A DNA stretch of 64,000 nucleotides. It comes from Paracoccus sp041927875 (GTDB lineage: Bacteria > Pseudomonadota > Alphaproteobacteria > Rhodobacterales > Rhodobacteraceae). The DNA is taken from the NCBI RefSeq assembly GCF_041927875.1, contig NZ_JBHFHN010000001.1; one strand, given 5' to 3'. This document shows positions 1-8,383 of this stretch, piece by piece. The position numbers and the translations under genes are program-made. Position 1 is the first letter of the stretch. Every line of letters begins with the position of its first letter. Under the pieces are notes generated by a model. The model was not told the DNA's origin. It ran no database searches and saw nothing but the letters and a program-made list of their open reading frames with translations.

Positions 1-5
1 CCGGG

Positions 6-1322
6 TCAGCCGTCCAGATCGGCGGCGTCGGTCTGGTTCGCTTCGGGCGTCGCTTCGGGTGTGGGGGCCGTGGTCGCAGGCGCCGTCACCGCCGGCGCCG
101 TCACCGCGGGCGCGGTAACGGCGGGCGAGGTCACGGCGGCGGGCATCGGCGGGGCCACGCCCACGGCCTGCATGCCAAGGCCGAACAGACGACCGGCGGC
201 GGTCTGCATCCGACCAACCACACCGGCCTTGCCCACTGCGGTCTCGGCGGTCAGCGGCACACGGGTCTGCGCACCGCCGGGGATCGTCACGACCAGCGTG
301 CCGACCTCGGCCCCGGCCTCGATCGGGGCTTGCAGCGGGCCGTCGAATACCGCCTCGGCACTGACGCCATCCTGGCTGAGCGCGGGCACCATCACCGTCA
401 CATCGCGCGGCACCACAAGGCCCACGCGCGCCGACGACCCCAGCCAGACCGGCGCATCCGCGACCTTGGTGCCCTGCGTCACCAGCGTCTTTTCGACGAA
501 TTGGCGAAAGGCCCAGTTCACGATCCGCTCGGCCTCTTCGGCGCGGGCCTTTTCGCTGGGCAGGCCGGTGATGACAAAGACCACGCGGCGGCCGTTCTGC
601 ACGGCGGACCCGACCAGTCCATAACCGGCCTCCTGCGTATGCCCGGTTTTCAGCCCGTCCGCGCCAATTCCCAGCCGCAACAACGGGTTGCGGTTGTGGC
701 GATTATCGGGCGCGCGATTGTCGAACGCATATTCGCGCATCGCGAAATAGGGGTAGAAATCGGGGAAATCCTGGATCAGATGCAGCGCCAGCTTGCCCAG
801 ATCCTCCATCGACATGACCTGACCGGGCGCGGGCCAACCCGAGGCATTGGCGAAATGCGAATGCGTCAGCCCAAGCGCCTTGGCGCGTTCCGTCATCTGC
901 GCGGCAAAGGCGTCTTCCGACCCCGCCAGATTTTCCGCCACCACCACGCAGGCGTCATTGCCCGACAGGACGATCATGCCCTTGATCAGTTCCTCGACCG
1001 TGGGGCGGTCGCGTTCGTTCAGGAACATCGTCGATCCGCCCATGGCGCGCGCCTTGCTGGACACGGCAAAGCGGGTGTCCATCGCCACCCGGCCATCCTT
1101 CACGGCCTCGAACAGCATCGAGATCGTCATCAGCTTCGACATCGAGGCCGGCGGCAGCGGCTGATCGGCATTCTTCGACAACAGCACCGTCTGGGTGCCG
1201 ACGTCATAGACCCAGGCGGCACCGGCCTGGGTGTCAAAGGCGCGCGCGGGCAGGGCGGCAAACAGCGCCACCATCGCCATCAGCGCGGCAACAAGGCGGG
1301 GCAGGCGGGTCGTCAGGGGCAT
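6..1322 (-). CDS. D-alanyl-D-alanine carboxypeptidase (PBP5/6 family, S11)
   Basis: This is a periplasmic serine peptidase that trims the terminal D-Ala from peptidoglycan stem pentapeptides. The 438-residue product has a signal peptide (about residues 1-28, ending PARA) and the three penicillin-binding motifs in order: SMSK at 60-63, SGN at 120-122 and KTG at 225-227. I chose the start at 1322 because the signal peptide begins there; the frame stays open upstream to 1436, but that part reads as non-coding. After the catalytic domain and the PBP5-type beta domain there is an Ala/Pro/Thr-rich tail with four to five PAVTA-like units instead of the usual short amphipathic membrane anchor. The gene stands alone, divergent from the tRNA that follows. 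Confidence 0.93.
   Translation of the reverse strand: MPLTTRLPRLVAALMAMVALFAALPARAFDTQAGAAWVYDVGTQTVLLSKNADQPLPPASMSKLMTISMLFEAVKDGRVAMDTRFAVSSKARAMGGSTMFLNERDRPTVEELIKGMIVLSGNDACVVVAENLAGSEDAFAAQMTERAKALGLTHSHFANASGWPAPGQVMSMEDLGKLALHLIQDFPDFYPYFAMREYAFDNRAPDNRHNRNPLLRLGIGADGLKTGHTQEAGYGLVGSAVQNGRRVVFVITGLPSEKARAEEAERIVNWAFRQFVEKTLVTQGTKVADAPVWLGSSARVGLVVPRDVTVMVPALSQDGVSAEAVFDGPLQAPIEAGAEVGTLVVTIPGGAQTRVPLTAETAVGKAGVVGRMQTAAGRLFGLGMQAVGVAPPMPAAVTSPAVTAPAVTAPAVTAPATTAPTPEATPEANQTDAADLDG
73..141 (-). repeat. 15-bp tandem repeat encoding PAVTA units in the carboxypeptidase tail
   Basis: Four to five imperfect 15-bp units encode successive Pro-Ala-Val-Thr-Ala/Ser pentapeptides near the C-terminus of the carboxypeptidase. 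The units differ mainly at synonymous positions, which suggests old expansion by slippage. The tail is probably a flexible, wall-spanning linker. Confidence 0.7.
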
Positions 1323-1475
1323 CGGTGTCCTCGGTCTGGTTGGGGCGACCATAAACCCAGCCGCGCGCGGTGAAAACCCTGCCCAAGCCCGCGCCGCCCC
1401 GTCGCGGCGGCGATTTGCCGCCACCGTGCCCGCCACCCTTTCAGAATCGCGTGAGCGCGTCTAACAGGGCGTCAC

Positions 1476-1565
1476 GGAAGTGTGGCCGAGTGGTTTAAGG
1501 CTCTGGTCTTGAAAACCAGCGAGGGGGAGACCCCTCCGTGGGTTCGAATCCCACCGCTTCCGCCA
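1476..1565 (+). tRNA. tRNA-Ser (anticodon UGA)
   Basis: The 90-nt gene folds as a class II tRNA. The acceptor arm GGAAGTG pairs with CGCTTCC (one T-G pair). The anticodon stem CTGGT/ACCAG encloses a loop with TGA. There is a long variable arm (GAGGGGG-AGA-CCCCTC) and a standard GGTTCGAATCC T-arm. The CCA end is encoded at 1563-1565. The anticodon UGA reads UCA and UCG-type serine codons. Confidence 0.97.
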
Positions 1566-1668
1566 GCCCCCATCACCCTTTCGTGCCCAGCCCGCTTCGT
1601 GACCGCCCGCCGCGTGACATCGCCCGCGGTTTCGGGCAACCTGCGCGCGAAAACCACAGGACCACGAC

Positions 1669-2361
1669 ATGCAGACCGATACACCCGCCGCCAACCAGTT
1701 GATCCTGGTGGTCGAGGACGAACGCGAGATCGCCGAGATCCTGACCGCCTATCTGGAACAGGCGGGCTTTCGCACCGTCACCGCCAGCGATGGCGACACC
1801 GCGCTGACCCATGCCGCGCGGCTGCGGCCCGATCTGATCCTGCTGGATCTGCGGCTGCCGCGCCGCGACGGGTTTTCGGTGCTGTCGACGCTGCGGGTCG
1901 ACAATACCACGCCGGTGATCGTCATCAGCGCGCTGTCGGATGATCTGGACAAGCTGTCGGCCTTGCGCATTGGTGCCGATGATTACGTCACCAAGCCCTT
2001 CAACCCGCGCGAGGTCGTGGCGCGGGTTCAGGCCGTTCTGCGCCGCAGTTCGGGCGTGGTGCAATCGGTCAAGCGGATCGGCAATCTGACGCTGGACCCC
2101 GATGGCCACCGGGTCGAGGTCGCGGGTCAGGAACTGCTCTTGACGCCATCGGAATATTCCCTGCTGGCGGGACTGATGCGCTATCCTGGCCGGGCCTATA
2201 GCCGCGCCGATCTGCTGGATGCCTGCCTTGAATCCAGCGAGGCGCTGGAACGCACCGTCGACAGCCACATGTCGAACCTGCGCCGCAAGCTGGCGCAGGC
2301 CGGGTCCGAGGCGCGGCTGGTGACCGTGCGCGGCCTTGGCTATCGGCTGGAAACCGGCTGA
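1669..2361 (+). CDS. OmpR/PhoB-family response regulator (AdeR/BaeR-like)
   Basis: This cytoplasmic two-component regulator has 230 residues. The receiver domain carries the acidic pocket (VVEDE, residues 14-18), the phospho-acceptor Asp60 (LLDLRLP) and Lys109 (YVTKPF). The C-terminal winged helix (about 135-228) ends in the usual VRGLGYRLE motif. Its TGA stop overlaps the ATG of the histidine kinase, and the ABC exporter genes follow, so it probably controls that exporter. The closest match I recognise is the AdeR/BaeR efflux-regulator type; the inducing signal cannot be read from sequence. Confidence 0.92.
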   Translation: MQTDTPAANQLILVVEDEREIAEILTAYLEQAGFRTVTASDGDTALTHAARLRPDLILLDLRLPRRDGFSVLSTLRVDNTTPVIVISALSDDLDKLSALRIGADDYVTKPFNPREVVARVQAVLRRSSGVVQSVKRIGNLTLDPDGHRVEVAGQELLLTPSEYSLLAGLMRYPGRAYSRADLLDACLESSEALERTVDSHMSNLRRKLAQAGSEARLVTVRGLGYRLETG

Positions 2362-3515
2362 TGCGGCGTCTGTCGGTCTGGCTGCTGCGGGTCGGCCTGC
2401 TGGCGGCGCTTGCGGCGCTTGCGGTCAGCGTTGCGGCGCTGATGCTGGGCGACTGGCTGCTGCTGATGCGGCTGGAAGCGGCGCTGACGCCCGAGATGCA
2501 GGCGGAATTGCAGGGCACCGGCCCGCTTTCGGTCGAGCTGGCGGCGCGACTGGATGGTTATTACCAGACATGGCCCGCGCGGCTGGTCACACCGGCCGCG
2601 GTCATGCTGGGGTTGATCGCGGGGGCGGCGGTGGCCCTGATCCCGGCGCGGCGGCTGGTGGCGACCTTTGGCGATCTGGCCGATACGGCGCGCCGGATCG
2701 GGTCGGGCGATCTGTCGGCGCGCGCCGCCCCGCCCACCATCCGCATCGACGAGATCGAAAGGTTCCGCCGCGATTTCAACACTATGGCGGCCTTTGTCGA
2801 ACGCGCTGATGGCGAACGCCGCGACAGCTCGGCCGCGATTGCGCATGAATTGCGCACGCCCCTGACGGTGCTGTCGGGGCGGCTGCAGGGGATGCTGGAT
2901 GGCGTCTTTCCGACCGATGCGCGCAGCCTTGCGGCGCTGCTTGCGCAGGCGCAACTGCTGGCGCGGATCGTCGATGACCTGCGGCTGCTGACCCTGGCCG
3001 ACAGCGGGCGGCTTGAAATGCAGCTTGCCCCGGTCGATCTGGCCGCCCCCGCCCGCGATGTTAAGGTGGCGATGGCGCCGCTGTTGCAGGTCGATGGGCT
3101 GGCCGTCACCGCCGCGCTGTCGCCGGCGCGTGTCGATGGCGATGCCGACCGGCTGCGCCAGGCGGTGCAGGCCTTGATGACCAATGCCGCGCGCTATGGC
3201 GGGGCCGAGGTGCGCGTCGAGACCGGCCAGGACGACAAGACCGCCTGGGTCAGCGTCATGGATCGCGGCCAGGGCCTGTCGGCGGCGGATGCGGCGCGCG
3301 CCTTTGACCGGTTCTGGCGGGCCGATCCGTCGCGCGGGCGGGCGGGGGGCGGCTCGGGGCTGGGGTTGTCGGTCGTGCGCGCTATCGCCCAGGCGCATGG
3401 CGGGCAGGTGACCTATGCCGACCGTCCCGGCGGCGGCGCGATCTTTACCCTGCGGCTGCCGCGCGACCATGCGCATCTGGCCAAGGCCTCGGACGCGGAC
3501 CCCGCCGCGACCTGA
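2361..3515 (+). CDS. sensor histidine kinase (AdeS/BaeS-like)
   Basis: This inner-membrane sensor kinase (384 residues) has two N-terminal membrane segments (about 8-30 and 74-95) flanking a short periplasmic loop. A HAMP domain follows, then the H-box with phospho-acceptor His162 in AHELRTPLTVLSGRLQG, an N-box (LMTNAARY) and G-boxes (DRGQGL, GGSGLGLSVV). The H-box wording is very close to AdeS-type kinases that govern drug efflux. The start codon overlaps the regulator's stop, which shows translational coupling. It is the cognate kinase for the upstream regulator. Confidence 0.92.
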   Translation: MRRLSVWLLRVGLLAALAALAVSVAALMLGDWLLLMRLEAALTPEMQAELQGTGPLSVELAARLDGYYQTWPARLVTPAAVMLGLIAGAAVALIPARRLVATFGDLADTARRIGSGDLSARAAPPTIRIDEIERFRRDFNTMAAFVERADGERRDSSAAIAHELRTPLTVLSGRLQGMLDGVFPTDARSLAALLAQAQLLARIVDDLRLLTLADSGRLEMQLAPVDLAAPARDVKVAMAPLLQVDGLAVTAALSPARVDGDADRLRQAVQALMTNAARYGGAEVRVETGQDDKTAWVSVMDRGQGLSAADAARAFDRFWRADPSRGRAGGGSGLGLSVVRAIAQAHGGQVTYADRPGGGAIFTLRLPRDHAHLAKASDADPAAT

Positions 3516-3580
3516 CCACCTCCATCATTCCTGCATGGAATGCCCGCAGGATCATGGCATTGCCCGGTCATATCGGCACC

Positions 3581-4723
3581 ATGATCGACCTTGCGCTGAA
3601 ATCCGTCCGACATGATTGGCGCCGCTACCTGCCGGTGGCGGTGGCGATCGGCATCTCGGGCCTGTTGATGGTGATGCAGCTTGCTTTTGCCATGGGGGCC
3701 TTTTCCACCGCCGCCGCGCCGATCGGGCTGTCGCGGGCGCAGATCTGGGTGGGGCCGGCCACGGCCACCTCGCTGGATGAAAGCGCGGGGATCGGCGCGG
3801 CGCAGGCCTCGGCCCTGTGGATGGTGCAAGGGGTTGAGCGGATCGAGCCTTACCAGACCAGCTTTGCCGAGGTCAGCCGCGAACGAAAGGTCGGCCAGGC
3901 CGAGGAATCCCCGCGCTATGGGCTGATCGTGGGCCTGGATGTGCGGCCGGGGGCGGCGCTTTATGCAGGCGTCGTGTCGGGCGCCGCGCGCCGCGCTTTG
4001 GCCGAGCCCGACACGGCGGTGATCGACCGCAGCCTGGCCGCCGATCTGGGCCTGCGGCTGGGCGACCGTGTGTCGGTGTCGAAACGGACGCTGCGCATCG
4101 TCGGCATCAAGCGCGGCCTGCGCGGCATGGGCATGACCAGCGTGCTGGTCTCTGAACCGACGGCGCGCAGCCTGGCGGGAAGTGCGACCTCGGACCCGGC
4201 GTTCTATCTGCTCACCCTGGCCGATCCGCGCGATGCGGCGCAGGTTCAGGCCGAACTGGACCGGGGCCGCGTCGCCTCTGAGCTGCGCGCCTGGAACGCC
4301 GACGACCTGCGCAATTCGACGATCCGCACCTGGGCCTTGGGGTCGGGGGCGGGGACGATCTTCCTGGCCTCGACCGGGATCGCGCTGACCGTCACGCTGC
4401 TGATCGTCAACCAGACGCTTGGCGCGGCGGTCGCGGCGACGATGCGCGAATATGCGGCGCTGCGGGCCTATGGCCTGTCCTTTGGCCGGGTGCAGCGCAT
4501 CGTGATGCGGCAGGGGCTGTGGGTGGGTCTGGGCGCGATGGCGCTGACCGGCCTTTTGGCGGCGATCCTGCTGATCGTGCTGCGGATGCGCGACGTCGCG
4601 GTGGTGATGACCCCGATCATGGCGGCGGGCACGGCGCTTGCGCTGCTGGTGGTCGTCATCCTGTCCAACCTCATGGCGCTGCGCCGTCTGCGCCATGCCG
4701 ACCCGGCGAGCCTTTTGCGATGA
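3581..4723 (+). CDS. ABC transporter permease, FtsX/DevC-like
   Basis: The 380-residue membrane protein has the FtsX/MacB-type layout: one N-terminal membrane segment (about 10-32), a large periplasmic domain, and three C-terminal segments starting near residue 260. It is the membrane part of a type VII ABC exporter; such permeases work with an adaptor and an outer-membrane channel. I prefer the ATG at 3581 (MIDLALKSVRHDW, as in DevC-like proteins); an in-frame ATG at 3554 is possible. The stop overlaps the start of the ATPase gene by four bases. Confidence 0.88.
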   Translation: MIDLALKSVRHDWRRYLPVAVAIGISGLLMVMQLAFAMGAFSTAAAPIGLSRAQIWVGPATATSLDESAGIGAAQASALWMVQGVERIEPYQTSFAEVSRERKVGQAEESPRYGLIVGLDVRPGAALYAGVVSGAARRALAEPDTAVIDRSLAADLGLRLGDRVSVSKRTLRIVGIKRGLRGMGMTSVLVSEPTARSLAGSATSDPAFYLLTLADPRDAAQVQAELDRGRVASELRAWNADDLRNSTIRTWALGSGAGTIFLASTGIALTVTLLIVNQTLGAAVAATMREYAALRAYGLSFGRVQRIVMRQGLWVGLGAMALTGLLAAILLIVLRMRDVAVVMTPIMAAGTALALLVVVILSNLMALRRLRHADPASLLR

Positions 4724-5514
4724 CCATGCCCCTGGACCATGCCACCATGACCCACCCGCTGCTGACCACCCCCGCCATTGGCACGCCCGAGGCGCCGGCG
4801 CTGTCGGCGCGGATGCTGGGCAAATCCTTTCCCAACGGGCCGGTGATGGTGCCGGTGATCCGCGATCTGGACCTGACCATCCCCGGCCATTCGATGACGC
4901 TGGTCAAGGGGCCATCGGGCTGCGGCAAATCCACTCTGCTCGCGATGCTGGCCGGGCTGACCGAACCCGATCATGGCGGGGTGCAGATCGGCGACACCGA
5001 CCTGTGGGCGCTGCCCACGGCGGCGCGCGATGCGTTCCGGCTGGCGCAAATGGGCTTCATCTTTCAGGGGGCGGTGCTGTTTCCGGCGCTGACGGCGGCG
5101 GAACAGATCCGCTTCGTGCTGGAACAGATGGGCATTCCCGCGGCTGAGGCCCGCGATCGCGCCCATGCCGCGCTGGATGACGTCGGCCTGACGCCGCGTC
5201 GCGATCTGCGCCCCGCGGCGCTGTCGGGCGGCGAAAAGCAGCGCGTGTCCATTGCCTGCGCCTTGGCCAAGCGCCCGCGCGTCATCTTTGCCGATGAACC
5301 CACAAGCGCGCTGGACAGCGAAAATGGCCGCATCGTCGGCACCTTGTTGCGCGATACCGCGCATCGCAGCGGCGCGGCCGTGGTCTGCGTCACCCATGAC
5401 GACCGCCTGACCACCTATGCCGACCGCATCCTGCACATGGAGGACGGCCGCATCACCGCGACCAACCATCGCCCGCAGGCCCAGACGATTACCGAGAACG
5501 GACAGAACCGATGA
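4720..5514 (+). CDS. ABC transporter ATP-binding protein (MacB/LolD/DevA-like)
   Basis: This cytoplasmic ATPase of the exporter has 264 residues. Walker A is GPSGCGKST at residues 64-72, the signature is LSGGEKQRVSIA, and Walker B is VIFADEPTSALD, followed by the H-loop (VTHDD). The start at 4720 overlaps the permease stop (ATGA). Downstream in-frame ATGs at 4726 and 4747 are alternatives, since the first 25 residues are not conserved-looking. The next gene, an adaptor, overlaps its end by four bases, so the four transport genes form one translationally coupled set. Confidence 0.93.
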   Translation: MTMPLDHATMTHPLLTTPAIGTPEAPALSARMLGKSFPNGPVMVPVIRDLDLTIPGHSMTLVKGPSGCGKSTLLAMLAGLTEPDHGGVQIGDTDLWALPTAARDAFRLAQMGFIFQGAVLFPALTAAEQIRFVLEQMGIPAAEARDRAHAALDDVGLTPRRDLRPAALSGGEKQRVSIACALAKRPRVIFADEPTSALDSENGRIVGTLLRDTAHRSGAAVVCVTHDDRLTTYADRILHMEDGRITATNHRPQAQTITENGQNR

Positions 5515-6440
5515 AGATTGCCCCGAAAATCCTGCAATTCGCCTTGGTCATCGGGCTGATGGCACTGCTGGCCCTGGCCGCGCCGCGCCCGGCCCCCGCG
5601 CAAGAGGCCGGTGGTGATGCCACCGCCGACATGGCCGCCGATGCCGCCCAAGGGGGCTGGCTGGCCGTCGCGCGCGGCAAGGTCGATGTCGAAGGCGGGC
5701 TGATGCGTCTGGCCGCACAGCGTGAGGGGCTGATCGCCGAGGTCTTCGTCAACGAAGGCGATCACGTCAAAAAGGGGCAAGAGCTGGCCCGGATCGACGA
5801 TGCCGGCCCCCGCCTGCAACGCGACATTGCCACGCGCGAGGTGGCCCAGGCCGAGCTTCAGGCAGACCTGGCGCGCACCCGCGCCGCCCAGGCCCAGGCC
5901 GAACACGACCGGCTGGCGCCGATGGCGCGGCAGGATGCGATCCCCAAGCGGCAGGCCGACGAGGCCCGCCAACGCGCCGAACTGGCCGCGATGGAGGTCA
6001 AGACCGCCGAGATGTCGGTCGACCTCGCCCGGCAGCGGCTGGCCCTGCAAGAGCAGGAGCTTCAGGCCCGCATCGTGCGCGCCCCGGTCGATGGGGTGAT
6101 CCTGCGACGCTCCGCCCGGCCCGGCGACGGCACGACGACCCAGACGGTGACCGAACTGTTCCTGCTGGCGCCCGATGGCCCGCGCATCGTGCGCGCCGAT
6201 CTGGACGAACAATTCGTCGGCATCGTCGCGCCGGGGCAGGGCGCCGATATCGTCTTTGAACGCGACGACGGCACCGTGCTGACCGGTCAGGTGGTGCGCG
6301 TCGCGCCGGTCTTTGGCACGCCGGGCAAAGAGGCGACCGACGCGCGCACCGTGGAAATCACCATTCGCATCGACGGCCCCGAAGCCGCCGCCCAAAAGCT
6401 GGTCCTGGGCCAGCGCATGATTGTTCGGATCAAGAAATGA
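5511..6440 (+). CDS. HlyD/MacA-type periplasmic adaptor of the ABC exporter
   Basis: The 309-residue protein links the inner-membrane ABC pump to the outer-membrane channel. It has an N-terminal signal/membrane segment (about 9-27), a split lipoyl domain (first half around VNEGDHVKKGQEL, second half around IVRAPVDGVILRR), an intervening alpha-helical hairpin rich in Ala, Arg and Gln (about 90-185), and a C-terminal beta-barrel. It overlaps both neighbours by four bases. Together with the flanking genes it gives a complete tripartite system. Confidence 0.9.
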   Translation: MKIAPKILQFALVIGLMALLALAAPRPAPAQEAGGDATADMAADAAQGGWLAVARGKVDVEGGLMRLAAQREGLIAEVFVNEGDHVKKGQELARIDDAGPRLQRDIATREVAQAELQADLARTRAAQAQAEHDRLAPMARQDAIPKRQADEARQRAELAAMEVKTAEMSVDLARQRLALQEQELQARIVRAPVDGVILRRSARPGDGTTTQTVTELFLLAPDGPRIVRADLDEQFVGIVAPGQGADIVFERDDGTVLTGQVVRVAPVFGTPGKEATDARTVEITIRIDGPEAAAQKLVLGQRMIVRIKK

Positions 6441-7807
6441 GTATCAGGATCAAGCTGTTGACCCCGGCCTTGCTGGCCATCTCGCTGGCCGGTTGCGGGG
6501 CGTTCCCGGAACTGGACGGCCAACCCGTCACCGCCATTCGCGCCGCCGATCTGCGCCAGAACCAGGCCCCGGTCTGGACGCTGGACTTCGCCGATCCGGG
6601 GCTGCGCGCGATGCTGGCCCAGGCCGATGTCGGCGGCCTTGACGTGCTGACCGCGCGGGCGCGGGCGCGGGCCGCCGATGTCAGCCTGCGCCAGACCGCC
6701 GCCGGGCGGCTGCCCAGCCTGGGGGCCTCGGGCGGGGTGTCGGGCGATGTGACCGGCTCGCGCACGCCGTCCTCGACCAATGTCGGGCTGTCGACAAGCT
6801 GGGATGCCGATCTGTCGGGCCGGCTGGAGGCCGCGATCCGCGCAGCCGCGCTGGAAAAGGGCGCGGTCGGGGCCGATCTGGTGGCCGCCCGCCGCACCGT
6901 CGCGCGTGAGATCGTGACCACCTGGGTGGGCCTGGCCGAGGCGCAATCCCGCGCCGCACGCGCCGAGGATCGCGCCCGGCTGGCCGAACGCGCGCTGACG
7001 CTGCAATCGGCGCGCGCCGCCGGAGGTGAGACCACGACCGGCGACATTTCGACCCGCACCCGCCGCCTGATCGAGGCCCGCACCCAGGCCGCCGAGGCCG
7101 CGGGCCAGATCGCCGTGGCCCAGGCGCGGCTGCGCGCCTTGGGCGCGACCAGCCTGCCGGGGCAGGTCAATCTGCGCGCCCGCAACCGCCCGGCCGTTCC
7201 GGCGCAGACCGATCTGGCGGGCCTCGACAACCGCCCCGATGTCTGCGCCGCCTGGGCGCGCTTCCACGCCGCCGATGCCAGCCGCGCCGAGGCTTTGCGC
7301 GCCAGCCGCCCACGCGTCGCGGTCAGTGGCTCGCTGGCGGCGGCGGCGCGCACGCTGGCGGGGCTGGCGGCAGGCAACGCCCTGGCGATCAGCCAAAGCG
7401 TCTCGGTCGAGGGGTCGGTCTTCGATGGCGGCCAGTCGCGCGCCCGCGTCGATCAGGCCCGCATCGGTCAGGCGCAGGCTGAAATCACCTGGCTGCAAAC
7501 CCGCGCCCGCGCCGAGGTCGCGCTGCTGGAAGCGGTCGTCGAACGCCACGGCGCCGAGGCGCAACTGGCCGCCGCGCTGAAGGGCTATGAGGCCACGGCG
7601 GCGGAACGCAACCGGGTGCGGCTGCGCCATCAGGGCGGGATCAGCGACGGGCTGGAACTGGCCGATGCCGAAGGCGCGCTTGCCGATGCCCAGGCCGAGG
7701 TCGACACCGCCCGCGCCCGTGCCTTCCGCGCGGCGGCCACCTGGGCCGAGGCGCAGGGCGTGCCCGGCCTTTGCCCCGCGCCGGTGCGTCCCTCTGCGGC
7801 GGGCTAG
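6437..7807 (+). CDS. TolC/NodT-family outer-membrane efflux lipoprotein
   Basis: The 456-residue protein is the outer-membrane channel for the exporter. A lipoprotein signal ends in LAGC with Cys20 as the lipidation site. Two OEP repeats (about 70-245 and 255-440) consist of long Ala/Arg/Glu-rich helices, and the motif NRPDV marks the start of the second repeat, as in NodT/OprM channels. It starts inside the end of the adaptor gene (ATGA overlap). It is the last gene of the exporter set. Confidence 0.9.
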   Translation: MSIRIKLLTPALLAISLAGCGAFPELDGQPVTAIRAADLRQNQAPVWTLDFADPGLRAMLAQADVGGLDVLTARARARAADVSLRQTAAGRLPSLGASGGVSGDVTGSRTPSSTNVGLSTSWDADLSGRLEAAIRAAALEKGAVGADLVAARRTVAREIVTTWVGLAEAQSRAARAEDRARLAERALTLQSARAAGGETTTGDISTRTRRLIEARTQAAEAAGQIAVAQARLRALGATSLPGQVNLRARNRPAVPAQTDLAGLDNRPDVCAAWARFHAADASRAEALRASRPRVAVSGSLAAAARTLAGLAAGNALAISQSVSVEGSVFDGGQSRARVDQARIGQAQAEITWLQTRARAEVALLEAVVERHGAEAQLAAALKGYEATAAERNRVRLRHQGGISDGLELADAEGALADAQAEVDTARARAFRAAATWAEAQGVPGLCPAPVRPSAAG

Positions 7808-7897
7808 ATCCGCCGCAGAACACCGATTGCCGTTTCAAAACGATCTGTTAGCTTGCCGATGTGCCTTGATTTGCCCCACCGTTACGGACCCGCCGCC

Positions 7898-8383
7898 ATG
7901 CATGAATTGATCGCCGCTTTGTCGGACCCGGACGACCAGCCCGCCCGTGCCTATGCGGCGCTGGAACGCCATGTCGACCGCCTGATCGGGGTCCGGCTGT
8001 TCACCGTGACCCGCTTTGACCCGACCGCCGACAAGGTGCGCCGCGTCTATTCCAACATGCCCGACGCCTATCCGCTGGCCGGCGAAAAGCCCATCGGCCA
8101 GGACCGCTGGAGCGATCTGGTGATGCGCCGCGGCCGGACCTTTGTCGCCGACACCCCGGTCGAGTTCGAGGACATCTTTTCCGATCACGAATTGATCGTG
8201 TCGCTGGGCTGCCAGTCCTGCCTGAACCTCCCGGTCTTTGTGGCGGGGCAGTTCCTTGGCACGCTGAACTGCCTGAACGCCGCCTATCACTATACGCCCG
8301 AGCGGGTGACGCAGGCCGAACTGCTGAAGCTGCCCGCCGCCGCCGTGTTCCTGATGCAGGACCGGCTGGAAGGGCGCGGCTAG
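7898..8383 (+). CDS. GAF-domain protein
   Basis: This 161-residue protein is essentially a single GAF domain: a YAALERHVDRLIG helix, the core FTVTRFDP strand, the SLGCQSCLNLPVF strand with two cysteines, and a closing helix. GAF domains bind small ligands such as cyclic nucleotides, or sense redox state. No output domain is attached. I chose the ATG at 7898; an in-frame ATG at 7853 would add 15 residues. The gene follows the exporter by 90 bp and converges on epmA with their stop codons overlapping by two bases. Its ligand is unknown. Confidence 0.75.
   Translation: MHELIAALSDPDDQPARAYAALERHVDRLIGVRLFTVTRFDPTADKVRRVYSNMPDAYPLAGEKPIGQDRWSDLVMRRGRTFVADTPVEFEDIFSDHELIVSLGCQSCLNLPVFVAGQFLGTLNCLNAAYHYTPERVTQAELLKLPAAAVFLMQDRLEGRG

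Noticed and set aside
73..141. Short regular repeats that might suggest a CRISPR array
   Set aside because: The units are contiguous 15-bp coding repeats without spacers.
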